Below, one piece after another: positions 8,870-17,484 of a DNA stretch of 35,663 nt (position 1 is the first letter of the stretch; the number at the start of each line of letters is the position of its first letter). The notes under the pieces are model-generated. The model was not told the origin of the DNA. It made no database searches and saw nothing but the letters and a program-made list of their open reading frames with translations. The translations under genes and the position numbers were made by a program. The DNA is taken from the NCBI GenBank assembly GCA_945860295.1, contig CAMAQH010000040.1, forward strand, positions 1 to 35,663, given 5' to 3'. The stretch is from Prosthecobacter debontii. Lineage in GTDB: Bacteria; Verrucomicrobiota; Verrucomicrobiia; Verrucomicrobiales; Verrucomicrobiaceae.

Positions 8870-9376
8870 TTATTTCACTTCACCGGTGAATCCGGCCTTA
8901 TTCATCGCCGCGAGTAGGTCGCCTTCGGTGAAGTTACCCTTCACGGTAAAGGTGCTCTCTTTAGAGACGATGTTTGTCTCTGTCACGCCAGCTACCGACT
9001 TTACTGCATCAGTCATGGCTTTGACACACTTGCCACAGCAGAGATGCGCGCCGCTGACGGTAGCTTCCGTCAGTTTCTTTGCAGGCTTGGTAGCAGCGCT
9101 GGTGATGCCAGACTCCTCTGCATCGCTAGTGCCGAAATAGCCCGCCGCATTCAGAGCCTCTACAGCCTTGTTCGCATTAGCCTTGGATTTAGCAGTGACT
9201 TTAACGGTGCTGCCTTCAGCTGTAACGGTCACATCTTTCACAGATGTCGCCGCTTTGGTGATTCCGTTGGTGCAACCCTTGCAGCAATTATGCACGCCTT
9301 TAAGCGTGACGGTAGTGTCTGCTGCGTCGGCCAAACCAGCGACAAAGATGAGGGATAGGATTAGAGTGAGCTTCAT
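8870..9376 (-). CDS. Secreted protein with two HMA-like domains (CCxxC motifs)
   Basis: The 168-residue product has a signal peptide (MKLTLILSLIFVAGLADA) and two tandem ferredoxin-fold heavy-metal-associated-like units. Unit one carries HNCCKGC and unit two carries HLCCGKC. Each has the beta-alpha-beta pattern of HMA domains, with VTVTAEGSTVKVTAKS and a following AVEALNAAGYFG helix in unit one. HMA domains bind Cu(I), Zn or Hg through paired cysteines. The extra cysteine (CCxxC instead of CxxC) is seen in related PVC secreted proteins, and metal specificity is unknown. The ATG at 9376 is preceded by GGAG at a 6-nt spacing. A TTG at 9388 is in frame but would absorb that site. The gene stands alone with its own terminator, so it is probably an envelope metal-binding protein. 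Confidence 0.8.
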   Translation of the reverse strand: MKLTLILSLIFVAGLADAADTTVTLKGVHNCCKGCTNGITKAATSVKDVTVTAEGSTVKVTAKSKANANKAVEALNAAGYFGTSDAEESGITSAATKPAKKLTEATVSGAHLCCGKCVKAMTDAVKSVAGVTETNIVSKESTFTVKGNFTEGDLLAAMNKAGFTGEVK

Positions 9377-9517
9377 AGCAATCTCCAAGACGTTCCTGCG
9401 GTTGCCATTCTTTGCTAAACTTTTCGGAGACCTTCATCATCGACACTATTTTTCATTTGAGAGCTGTGATTTGGAAAAAGGCCTCGCACCCATGCAGGCT
9501 GGCTTTAGACTCCGAAC

Positions 9518-10492
9518 ATGATGTCCATCTATGATCGTGACTACATGCGCGACGAGGCTCCCAGCTTTGGCGAACGACTGCGCCGTGTGTCGGCCTTCCA
9601 TTGGTTCTTTTGGGCAAACATCGCCGTCTTTGTTGCTCAGTGGGTCTTTCGCATCGGATTAGATCAAGATCCACTCACAGGCCAGTATTTACCCGCTGGC
9701 TCGGTCAGCATCGAAGCCCTTAGGAGTGGCCGCGTCTGGACACCCTTCACCTACATGTTCGTGCATGGCAGTGCTGGCCACATTTTAGTGAACATGATCA
9801 TGCTCTGGTTCGCTGGAAAGCGCGTGCAGGATCTCTATGGACCGCGCCACTTCGTGCTCATTTATGTTCTCTCGGGCATCATCGGTGCGGCCCTGCAAAT
9901 CGTGCTCAGTGCGTATGTCATGCATGAATCACAGACTACGCTGATCGGAGCCTCCGCCTCAGTCATGGGCCTTCTTTTAGCCTATGCTGTCGCCATGCCT
10001 GAGGAGGAGATCACGCTGCTGCTTGCCTTCATTATTCCAGTGCGGGCGCGGTTGTGGAGCATGGCCAAGTTTCTTCTTTTCATCAATCTGCTCTTTGGTG
10101 TGATGGATATGCTCAATGCACTCCCTGATTGGCTCTCTGGCAGCAGTGGTCATGTCGCCTATTTTGCCCATGTCGGCGGGGCTGTGATGGGTTGGTATTA
10201 TACTCGTTCACTTGGCTATGGAAGCCTGCCATTTGGACTGATCCAGCCGCAGCAAAATGGAAATCTCCGCCGCCGCCCAGCCATGGCAAGAGCACGCCGT
10301 CCCGAAGTCGAAGTCGATATGGAAGCAGTGCGCAGACAAAACCCACGCAATGATCCTGTCGTCGATCTCATGCGTGATGAGGTGGACCCTATTCTTGATA
10401 AAATCAGCGACTTCGGCATCACGAGCCTCACTGAAGAAGAACGCGGCGTCTTGGAACGCGCCAGCCACCACATTTCAAAGGTCAAGCCATAA
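9518..10492 (+). CDS. Rhomboid-family intramembrane serine protease
   Basis: The 324-residue product has about six membrane segments between residues 27 and 230, then a hydrophilic C-terminal tail of about 90 residues. The catalytic dyad is visible. The GxSx motif GASAS is at 144-148 (nucleophile S146). The histidine sits in AHVGGAVMGW (H218) in the last membrane helix. The HGSAGHILVNMIMLW segment (83-97) is the conserved H-x-x-x-H-x-x-x-N helix that helps form the oxyanion hole. Such enzymes cut transmembrane substrates within the bilayer; the substrate here is unknown. The tail contains an Arg-rich stretch and ends with TSLTEEERGVLERASHH, seen in other PVC rhomboids as a C-terminal conserved patch. 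Start: two consecutive ATGs at 9518 and 9521. Confidence 0.9.
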   Translation: MMSIYDRDYMRDEAPSFGERLRRVSAFHWFFWANIAVFVAQWVFRIGLDQDPLTGQYLPAGSVSIEALRSGRVWTPFTYMFVHGSAGHILVNMIMLWFAGKRVQDLYGPRHFVLIYVLSGIIGAALQIVLSAYVMHESQTTLIGASASVMGLLLAYAVAMPEEEITLLLAFIIPVRARLWSMAKFLLFINLLFGVMDMLNALPDWLSGSSGHVAYFAHVGGAVMGWYYTRSLGYGSLPFGLIQPQQNGNLRRRPAMARARRPEVEVDMEAVRRQNPRNDPVVDLMRDEVDPILDKISDFGITSLTEEERGVLERASHHISKVKP

Positions 10493-10626
10493 GACTCCAA
10501 GATCGAGACAACGTTCACGAAAGCGTGCTTGCCTCTATTTATGCATTGCCTAGCATGAAACCGTAATTTAGGGAGAATTGCTGCGTTAATCTCGACTCCA
10601 AACCTCAACCAAACATCACACACCAC

Positions 10627-12114
10627 ATGGGTCTCAACATCATCTCACGTCGCCACTTTCTAGGCCGCACCGCCAGCCTAACCGCAGGAGCGTTCACGGG
10701 TCCAAACCTGCTTCTGCGTGGTCAGGAAAAAGCTGGCAAGCGTCTCAATATCGCCATCATCGGCGCCAATGGCAAAGGCCAGTCCGACACTCAAGGCGTG
10801 ACTCTTAATCACAACATCGTCGCCCTCGTCGATGTCGATTCAAAGCGCCTCGATGAAGCTGCCAAGAAGCGTGAAAAGCACCACCTTGATTCCGGTAAAG
10901 AGGCTCCGCCTGCACCGAAGCTGTATCAGGATTTTCGCAAGATGCTCGACGAGTGCGCCAACGACATCGACGGCGTCATCGTCTCCACGCCTGACCACAC
11001 GCATTACGTCGCCGCGATGCATGCCATTAAGCGCAAGAAGCACGTCTGCGTTCAAAAGCCCCTTTGCAACCGCATCTCTGAAGTGCGTGACATGCACGCC
11101 GCCGCCAAGGCCGCCAATCTCGTCACCAACATGGGCAATCAAGGCCGCACCATGGAGGGGCAGCGCCTAGCCAAAGAATGGATCGAGCAGGGCGCCATCG
11201 GAACGCTCAAAGAAATCCGCCTGTGGACGAATCGCCCGATCTGGCCGCAAGGACCACTCGTGAAAAAGGCCGCTGAATGTCCGCCAGAACTCAACTGGGA
11301 TCTCTGGCTCTCCAGCGAGGCCAGCGAGCCTTACTTTGAGTTTGAACTCCCAGCCGGAATGGACCCGAAAAAGAACAAGCGCGGCATGGACCCAAAAAAG
11401 AATAAGCCCGGCAATAGCGTGCACCCATTCACCTGGCGCGGTTGGTGGCAGTTCGGCTCCGGTGCTCTCGGCGACATGGGTTGCCACATCATGGACGCCA
11501 CCTTCAGCATCCTTGGTCAGCTCATCCCTGAGCAGATCGATGTCACTAGCAGCCCCATCTCCGACACCTGCGCTCCTGTGTGGTCCGACCTCACCTATCA
11601 CATGCCTGCAGGCAAGCACGCAGCACTCAAGGTTTCGTGGAAAGACGGCTCCAAGAACGGTGTGGCCAACAAGCCAGAAATCTCTCCGCACATGACCAGC
11701 GAACTCGCCAAAAAGGCGTTCGAAAAGGCCAGCAGCGGCATGATGTTCATCGGCACTGAAGGCACCATCTTTGAAGGTGAAGCCTATTGCAGCAGTCCGG
11801 TCATCTACAATGAGGAACGCTACACCGAGGTGCGCATCGACATGAAGGCAGGCAAGATCGTCAAGACCGAAACCCGCAGCGCCATGCCGAACAATCCGCA
11901 GGGTGAGTGGGCGCACCACATCGTCAACGGGGGCCAACCAGCCTCCAACTTCGACTACAGCGCCCCGCTGACCGAATTCGTTCTTCTCGGTAACCTAGCC
12001 GTCCGCGCCCAGCAAAGCGTGCAGTGGGACAAGCAGAACATGAAAGTCACCAACGCCGAAGCTCCGAACAAATTCATCTCCCGCCCCGCCTATCGCGACG
12101 GCTGGAAAGCCTAG
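10627..12114 (+). CDS. Tat-exported Gfo/Idh/MocA-family oxidoreductase
   Basis: The 495-residue product begins with a twin-arginine signal (SRRHFLG at residues 8-14, then a hydrophobic stretch). A Rossmann fold follows (LNIAIIGANGKG), then TPDHTHYVAAMHAI and the VCVQKPLCN block, where QKP replaces the usual EKP lysine motif. GNQGRTMEGQRLAKEWI and WRGWWQFGSGALGDMGCHIMD are typical of the expanded, secreted PVC branch of this NAD(P)-dependent sugar-oxidoreductase family. It probably acts on a sugar or inositol-like substrate in the periplasm with a bound cofactor. A 9-residue segment is duplicated in tandem (GMDPKKNKR / GMDPKKNKP). The gene is followed by a strong terminator. The substrate cannot be told from sequence. 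Confidence 0.88.
   Translation: MGLNIISRRHFLGRTASLTAGAFTGPNLLLRGQEKAGKRLNIAIIGANGKGQSDTQGVTLNHNIVALVDVDSKRLDEAAKKREKHHLDSGKEAPPAPKLYQDFRKMLDECANDIDGVIVSTPDHTHYVAAMHAIKRKKHVCVQKPLCNRISEVRDMHAAAKAANLVTNMGNQGRTMEGQRLAKEWIEQGAIGTLKEIRLWTNRPIWPQGPLVKKAAECPPELNWDLWLSSEASEPYFEFELPAGMDPKKNKRGMDPKKNKPGNSVHPFTWRGWWQFGSGALGDMGCHIMDATFSILGQLIPEQIDVTSSPISDTCAPVWSDLTYHMPAGKHAALKVSWKDGSKNGVANKPEISPHMTSELAKKAFEKASSGMMFIGTEGTIFEGEAYCSSPVIYNEERYTEVRIDMKAGKIVKTETRSAMPNNPQGEWAHHIVNGGQPASNFDYSAPLTEFVLLGNLAVRAQQSVQWDKQNMKVTNAEAPNKFISRPAYRDGWKA
11356..11409 (+). repeat. In-frame tandem duplication (2 x 27 nt) inside the oxidoreductase gene
   Basis: Codons 11356-11382 and 11383-11409 encode GMDPKKNKR and GMDPKKNKP. 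The two units differ at four bases, three of them synonymous third positions, so the duplication is not brand new. It lengthens a surface loop before the conserved WRGWW block by nine residues. Confidence 0.8.
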
Positions 12115-12151
12115 TGGTACGGCAGGCAGAGTGCCTGTATCACATCTCACG

Positions 12152-12190
12152 CCCCAGTCTGGCTCCGCCCAGGCTGGGGTTTTGATTTTT
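12152..12190 (+). terminator. Rho-independent terminator after the Tat oxidoreductase
   Basis: CCCCAG-T-CTGG, loop CTCCGC, CCAG-G-CTGGGG forms a 10-bp stem with one internal mismatch, followed by TTTTGATTTTT. It begins 37 nt after the oxidoreductase stop. A smaller perfect hairpin (CAGGCA-GAG-TGCCTG, 12123-12137) lies between the stop and the terminator. Confidence 0.88.
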
Positions 12191-12210
12191 ATACCAGCTT
12201 GCTGGAAACT

Positions 12211-12852
12211 TTACTGACCAGTCTGCTGCTTCTTGATCTCGTCATTGGACCATTTGTCCCATGAATTGAAATCCTGGCCAAAGTCTTGGCCTGCGAGGAT
12301 GGTCATGACATTGCGCACCTGCTCGTTCTGAGGGTGTTGAGGATTACGCAGGATGTTCATGAAAAGTGGTAGCTGAAGCTCGCGCTTACGGTTCATGAGA
12401 TCGGAGAAGAGCACTTCCACCACATCGGGGTTCATTTTGGCATCGACGAGATAGCCTGCGATGAGGCCGTAATCCTCGTCACTGGTGAGATTTACGAGGT
12501 GGCGACTGGCATTGACCTGGGCTTCACTGTTGAGCTTCTTCACGAGTTCATGGAGATCACGCGCCATGGCGGGAATCTCTTTTCCAGAGCGCAGGATCTC
12601 GTCAATCTTCAGATCGCCATCTTCAACGGTAGTGAGCTGATTGACTGCACCCGCCATGGGTGGGGAAAGTATCCGTGAAGCCGGTCCAGGTGGGGGGATT
12701 GGCTCTTCCTTGTTCGTGACTGTTTCTTTTTTCGGAGTCGCGGGGAGGCTGCTATCCTGACCTGCCCATTGCCAGCCGAAATAAAGAGCGATGATGAGGA
12801 TGAGACTGGAACCGATAAGGCGCAGCTTCTCACGTAAAGAGGGAGTAATCAT
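12211..12852 (-). CDS. Membrane-anchored protein of unknown function
   Basis: This 213-residue product was not recognised. It has a short basic N-terminus, one membrane helix (about residues 13-30, LIGSSLILIIALYFGWQWAG) and a Pro/Lys/Glu-rich linker. A soluble helical part follows at about 70-213, with no cysteines and no obvious catalytic motif. The pattern ASRHLVNLTSDEDYGLIAGYLVDAKMNPDVVEVLFSD is compatible with HEAT/ARM-like or TPR-like helical repeats. It lies 106 nt downstream of rng in the same direction, so it may be the last gene of the mre cluster or a separate unit. An envelope scaffold role is possible from context only. Confidence 0.65.
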   Translation of the reverse strand: MITPSLREKLRLIGSSLILIIALYFGWQWAGQDSSLPATPKKETVTNKEEPIPPPGPASRILSPPMAGAVNQLTTVEDGDLKIDEILRSGKEIPAMARDLHELVKKLNSEAQVNASRHLVNLTSDEDYGLIAGYLVDAKMNPDVVEVLFSDLMNRKRELQLPLFMNILRNPQHPQNEQVRNVMTILAGQDFGQDFNSWDKWSNDEIKKQQTGQ

Positions 12853-12958
12853 GGGTGGTTAAGACAAGACGTGTGCAGGGATGCGTTCAAACGAGCACGA
12901 AAGATTTCAAGAGATCCGACTGGTGCTGGTCATAGACACAGCACCCGTCGTAGCGCGA

Positions 12959-14551
12959 TCATGGGCGGACTTCCTCGCCAGTCTGAGTGCTGCTGATCTT
13001 GATCTCTTCACGATGCAGGGTGGGATCACTACGGAAGGTGAGACGCGCTTCATATTTACGCTCCAGAGCGACAAGCAATTCACCGTCCTCTGTCTTGAGA
13101 CGCTGCATGACTTCAGGATGGACGACGACGACGAGACTTTTTTGCTCCACCTTACCACGACCAAGGATGGAACTGAGACTGCGCTGAAGCTCGACACTCA
13201 TCGTTGTGGTGGTCTTCACCTGACCATGACCTTTGCAATACGGGCATGGCTCATAGAGGGCGCTGCTGAGGCTCTCGTGCAGACGTTGGCGCGTCATTTC
13301 CATGAGACCAAACTGGCTGATCGGTAGGATCTGCGTTTTGGCCTTATCACGCTTCAAGTGATCCTGCATGACCTTTGAAACAGCCTGCTGATCACGGCGA
13401 TGTTTCATGTCGATAAAGTCCACAACGATAAGTCCACCCATGTTGCGCAGGCGGAGTTGACGGGCGACTTCCTGAGCGGCTTCGATGTTCGTTTCGACGA
13501 TGACTCGATCCTGATCTTTGGAGCCTTTGTTGCGACCTGTATTAACGTCGATAGAGACGAGTGCTTCTGTTTGGTCGATGACAATGTAGCCACCGCATGG
13601 CAGCCACACTTGGCGGTAAAAGGCATTGTCGATCTGCTTCTGAATACCGTAGTGCTCAAAGAGCGCCACTTGCCCCTGGTAAAAGGTAATGCGGCTTTTA
13701 GCGCGGCGAGATATTTGCATGGCCAGCTTCTGCATACGCTCGACCGTTTCTGCGTCATCGCAGGCGACTTCATCAATGTCTTCAGTTAGAAAATCACGAA
13801 CGGTGCGCTCGATAAGCTCTGGCTCTTGGAAACAAGATACAGGTGCTTTTTGAGCGTCGCGCTTCTCCACGATTCCGTTCCACTCTTCGATGAGAAGACT
13901 TAGGTCACGAATGATGTGACGAGCACGTTTACCTGAGGCTTCAGTGCGCATGATGAGTCCCATGCCTTCGGGCAGATTGACCTTTTCGATAATCTTACGT
14001 AGGCGAGCACGCTCTTTCGGATCCTCGACTTTGCGTGAGATACCGAACTGATCGTTTTGCGGCATGAGCACGAGAAGACGACCAGCCAAGGAAATGTTGG
14101 TGGTGACGCGCGGGCCTTTGTTGCCAATAGGGCCTTTGGTCACCTGCACCATGATTTCAGAGCCGACGGGATAGAGGCTGGGAATATCCTCAGCCTTGAT
14201 TCGCTTGTGTTTCTTCGGCGGGCCACCACGACTGACTTCTTCCATGCCCTGATTGGACAGCGCCTCAGGAATGGCGTCCCAAAAATGCAGGAACGCATTC
14301 TTATCGAGACCCACATCAATGAACATGGCCTTCAACCCTTGCTCGATGTTCTTCACGCGTCCCTTATAGATCGAACCGACAATGGTGCTCGTGCCGACTC
14401 GTTCGACGGTGTACTCTTCGAGAACGCCGTTGTCGAGAAGGGCGACGCGGTTTTCAAGTTTTTCGCAGTTGATGACTAAACGTGTGCCGGTTTTGATGTC
14501 CTTTTTTCCGGTGATGAATTCTTTGATACGTTGGACGATGCCGAGTGCCAT
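12959..14551 (-). CDS. rng: Ribonuclease E/G family endoribonuclease
   Basis: The 530-residue product has an S1 RNA-binding domain (about 39-160, with an insertion typical of the family) and the DNase I-like catalytic domain. Catalytic aspartates are in LVSIDVNTGR (D335) and VVDFIDM (D378/D381). The zinc-link CPYC at 436-439 holds the dimer pairs together. It cuts single-stranded A/U-rich RNA with preference for 5'-monophosphates, in rRNA maturation and mRNA decay. The length is close to RNase G, with no long disordered C-terminal scaffold of RNase E. It follows the PBP2 gene by 39 nt in the mre cluster, the neighbourhood also seen for E. coli rng. Confidence 0.92.
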   Translation of the reverse strand: MALGIVQRIKEFITGKKDIKTGTRLVINCEKLENRVALLDNGVLEEYTVERVGTSTIVGSIYKGRVKNIEQGLKAMFIDVGLDKNAFLHFWDAIPEALSNQGMEEVSRGGPPKKHKRIKAEDIPSLYPVGSEIMVQVTKGPIGNKGPRVTTNISLAGRLLVLMPQNDQFGISRKVEDPKERARLRKIIEKVNLPEGMGLIMRTEASGKRARHIIRDLSLLIEEWNGIVEKRDAQKAPVSCFQEPELIERTVRDFLTEDIDEVACDDAETVERMQKLAMQISRRAKSRITFYQGQVALFEHYGIQKQIDNAFYRQVWLPCGGYIVIDQTEALVSIDVNTGRNKGSKDQDRVIVETNIEAAQEVARQLRLRNMGGLIVVDFIDMKHRRDQQAVSKVMQDHLKRDKAKTQILPISQFGLMEMTRQRLHESLSSALYEPCPYCKGHGQVKTTTTMSVELQRSLSSILGRGKVEQKSLVVVVHPEVMQRLKTEDGELLVALERKYEARLTFRSDPTLHREEIKISSTQTGEEVRP

Positions 14552-14590
14552 AAAGTTAGTTTGGGTAGTTGGGTGATTGGTTGAAAACGG

Positions 14591-16864
14591 TTATTGCGAG
14601 GAACGAAAAAGCTTGCGGAAAAAACCTCCGCTGGGCGGTGCTGGCGGTGCTGGCGGCGTTGAACGTTCGGGTGAACGTTCAACGCGGCTGAAGATACCAG
14701 ACCTACGGGTGGAAGTCTTGGAGGCTCCGCCCTGCGAGTCGGCCTCTTTACGAATGTTTGGCGCACTGCGAGGACGGGGCGCTGATTCAGTTGCTTCGCG
14801 CTCAGGTGCGCTTGTGCCAGTGTCTCCGTCTTCATCAGTAGCAGCAAGAGCTGGCAGTGGATTGTCTATATAGCTGACAGACTCAACTCTATTAAAGTTC
14901 CCAAGCACCTCTCCCAGCGGCTGGATGTGTGGGTCGTAACCGTTGTCCAAAGCAAGCGCCTGCTCCAACACTCGCTGAGCCACAGGAGCTGCACAGCCAC
15001 CGCCGGACTTGCCTCCTTGGACAAGGATACACACAGAGAATTTGGCATTCAGATACGGGGCGAAGCTAATGAAAAGCGTGTGATTATCTTCAACACGCGC
15101 GCCATGTTCATTACGACGCCAGTTCTGCGCAGTGCCGGTTTTACCAGCGACCTCAACACCTTTAATGCGGGCCGCCTTAGCAGTGCCACTCGCGTCATTG
15201 ACTACCTTCCACATGCCTTTGCGCACAAGATCGAGTTCTTTATCTGAGAAATACTGACTGAGGTCAGCACGCAGAACCGGCTTGTGCGGCTCCACCACTT
15301 CGACACCATCTTTGACCTCATAGAGCAGATGCGGCTTATAGGCTTTCCCTGAAGCAACAGTTCCCGCGACACTGGCCATTTGGAGAGGTGATGCAAGCAC
15401 GTCACCCTGACCAATTGAGGTGTTTGCGGTGTATCCATCGCTCCAACGCTCAACAGGACTGTGAATGCGCAGCCATTGGGGGTTAGGCAGATTACCAGCA
15501 TCCTCTTCATCAAGTTCGATACCAGTCTTCTCTCCCAGCCCCAGAAGTTTACCCGCCTTGGTGATATTGTCGATCCCAGCGGCATTTCCATATCGATAAA
15601 AAAAGCAATTGCATGAGCGCATGAGCGCATCACTCAAACTCAGCGTGCCATGGGAACCACCGCTCTGACGCTGAATCCAGCATTGCATGGGCTTGGTACC
15701 ATAAGTGACACTGCCACTGCAATTGAAACTCTGCCCCTGGATGTGCGCCAAACAACCTGCGAGCGCGATGGGCACTTTATAGGTCGAGCCTGGAATGAAG
15801 CCGCGCGTCGCACGGTTAAGCAGTGGCCAGGTCTTATCATTCTTTGTGAGGGCATCCCAATCGGCCTGTTTGATACTCGGAATGAAACGATTGGGGTCGT
15901 AGCTGGGGATCGAGGCCATTGCCAGAACCTCTCCAGTCTGAGGATTCAGGACAACCACAGAACCGCGTCCAATGTTACCTTCCCTGAGCGCCTTCTCCGC
16001 GATGTATTGAATGCGTGCATCGAGCGTTAAATAAACATCATTACCTTTGCGTGGTGGTTCGAAGCTGCCCTTAACCTCACCGACAATACGACCACGTTCG
16101 TTCTTCTGAATCGTACGCACACCAGGCCGACCACGCAGATACTTATCGAAACTCTTTTCTACACCAGCACCGCCAAAGTCGTCCGGCATGTAATAGTCCC
16201 AGCCTCTGCGTTCCTCCTCAGAAGCACGCTGATCATCTGGCAAGCGAACATAACCAAGGATATGGCAGGCAAGTGCGCCTAGCGGGTACACACGGCTACC
16301 ACGCTCAGCCACAATCACTCCAGGCAGGGAAAGATTGTGCTCAGCAAAGCGACTGAATTCAGAAAACGTGAGATTGTCCCGATAGACCCAGGGAATGACT
16401 CCGCCGAAGCTGCGATAATGAACTCGTAAATCTTGTTCAGCATTGAACTCCGCAGAGAGTCCCATCTCAGCGAGTCGTGATTCGATGAGATCTTTGAACA
16501 TCATCACGATATCAGGCTCATCCTTCTGGCGAATAATGCCTTTGTCTCTGAACATGACCTTGATGGTCGGAACTGAAGTGTTTTTGATACGACATTGGCG
16601 GATGGACTCATCGAGCACCTCACGCAAATTGACTCGGACCTCAAACGTAGCGCGACTCGTGGCTAGGACGATACCATTCCTATCTTTGATTTCACCACGA
16701 ACGCCAGGAATGCGTGCACGCTCACGCTTTGCCTCCGGCACCTTATTCACGAACTCCTCATGGTGCTCGATCTGTAGCCACCAAAGCCGGTATACAAGCA
16801 TCCCAAACCCACACAACATCGTGAGAGTGAATAAGTAGAGTCGGAAGCGATATTTAACGACCAT
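14591..16864 (-). CDS. mrdA: Penicillin-binding protein 2 (elongation transpeptidase)
   Basis: The product, about 757 residues, has an N-terminal membrane helix (about 8-28), the PBP dimerisation/pedestal region, and a class B transpeptidase domain. Using numbering from the TTG at 16867, the active-site motifs are STYK (361-364, nucleophile Ser), SCN (418-420) and KTGT (576-579). It cross-links peptidoglycan during rod elongation at the periplasmic face. After the domain there is a disordered tail of about 80 residues rich in Ser, Arg, Glu and Pro, ending GGFFRKLFRSSQ. This tail is unusual for PBP2. The ATG at 16864 is preferred over the TTG one codon upstream. Its start overlaps the mreD end by 11 nt. 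A 13-bp inverted repeat lies in the tail-coding part. Confidence 0.93.
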   Translation of the reverse strand: MVVKYRFRLYLFTLTMLCGFGMLVYRLWWLQIEHHEEFVNKVPEAKRERARIPGVRGEIKDRNGIVLATSRATFEVRVNLREVLDESIRQCRIKNTSVPTIKVMFRDKGIIRQKDEPDIVMMFKDLIESRLAEMGLSAEFNAEQDLRVHYRSFGGVIPWVYRDNLTFSEFSRFAEHNLSLPGVIVAERGSRVYPLGALACHILGYVRLPDDQRASEEERRGWDYYMPDDFGGAGVEKSFDKYLRGRPGVRTIQKNERGRIVGEVKGSFEPPRKGNDVYLTLDARIQYIAEKALREGNIGRGSVVVLNPQTGEVLAMASIPSYDPNRFIPSIKQADWDALTKNDKTWPLLNRATRGFIPGSTYKVPIALAGCLAHIQGQSFNCSGSVTYGTKPMQCWIQRQSGGSHGTLSLSDALMRSCNCFFYRYGNAAGIDNITKAGKLLGLGEKTGIELDEEDAGNLPNPQWLRIHSPVERWSDGYTANTSIGQGDVLASPLQMASVAGTVASGKAYKPHLLYEVKDGVEVVEPHKPVLRADLSQYFSDKELDLVRKGMWKVVNDASGTAKAARIKGVEVAGKTGTAQNWRRNEHGARVEDNHTLFISFAPYLNAKFSVCILVQGGKSGGGCAAPVAQRVLEQALALDNGYDPHIQPLGEVLGNFNRVESVSYIDNPLPALAATDEDGDTGTSAPEREATESAPRPRSAPNIRKEADSQGGASKTSTRRSGIFSRVERSPERSTPPAPPAPPSGGFFRKLFRSSQ
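14656..14685. repeat. Perfect 13-bp inverted repeat inside the 3' part of the PBP2 gene
   Basis: GCGTTGAACGTTC (14656-14668), loop GGGT and GAACGTTCAACGC (14673-14685) are perfectly complementary. The unit GAACGTTC is itself palindromic and is present twice, so a tandem duplication in codons for VERSPERS also creates the inverted repeat. It lies about 65 nt before the mrdA stop and about 105 nt before the rng start, with no T-run after it. Confidence 0.85.
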
Positions 16865-17471
16865 CAAATGAGTACCTCAGTCCATCGTATTTGATTTCAT
16901 AACGAGACAATCCAGCCAGCGAATACAGCAAAAGAAAAATCAACGGAGACGCCAGCATCGCCAACAAAGTGTCAGTGATCATCTTTGAACACACAGCAGT
17001 CGAAAAAATAAAACTTCCCCGCAAAAAGGTCATCATGAGGTACTCCAGCAGCAGCCACAAAAAAGTGGTGACGCCTACCAGCAGGACAGGGAGCTCTAGA
17101 CGCCCTCTCTTAAACAAGGGACGCACCCCCTGCAAGAAAGTCCCCATAAGTCCAAACACAAGGATGGAGACACCGAATCCAAATCCACCCACGGAAAGCA
17201 GTTCTGGCTGGGCGAGAGGGCCGGTGATCAAACTTTCTGAAGCACTTTTCATCGTCTCAGAGGCACCCGGCAAATAACGTGCATCCCATAGAAAACCAGT
17301 AATGAAGGCCATAAGGAGCATCATCGGAAATGGAACGGCTACAGCTGCAGTAAAGAAAAAAACCGGCGGTAACAGCAAGGTCGCATAGTGCGCCATGGAC
17401 AATCCAGGAATGAACTCCTGGACCACAAAAGCGAGCAGCAGTAAGAGGAGTGTGACGGGGTAAAAAATCAT
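16854..17471 (-). CDS. mreD: Rod shape-determining protein MreD-like
   Basis: The 205-residue product is very hydrophobic, with about five to six membrane segments from residue 1 to 190. Sequence identity within MreD is always low, so the call rests on topology, length (slightly longer than the usual 160-180) and position between mreC and the PBP2 gene. MreD is an inner-membrane part of the elongasome that binds MreC. It starts 13 nt after the mreC stop and overlaps the next gene, so translation is probably coupled. Confidence 0.8.
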   Translation of the reverse strand: MIFYPVTLLLLLLAFVVQEFIPGLSMAHYATLLLPPVFFFTAAVAVPFPMMLLMAFITGFLWDARYLPGASETMKSASESLITGPLAQPELLSVGGFGFGVSILVFGLMGTFLQGVRPLFKRGRLELPVLLVGVTTFLWLLLEYLMMTFLRGSFIFSTAVCSKMITDTLLAMLASPLIFLLLYSLAGLSRYEIKYDGLRYSFDGR

Positions 17472-17484
17472 TTGAAGATCACCG

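Noticed and set aside
10515-10545. Possible terminator after the rhomboid gene (CACG-AAAG-CGTG)
   Set aside because: The stem is only 4 bp and no T-run follows.
11167-11937. Minus-strand frame of 256 codons inside the Tat oxidoreductase gene
   Set aside because: It is antisense to a gene with clear family motifs. The product has no recognisable motif and no ribosome site was seen.
12881-13327. Plus-strand frame of 148 codons over the end of the rng gene
   Set aside because: It is mostly antisense to conserved RNase G residues, including the zinc-link, and has no independent support.
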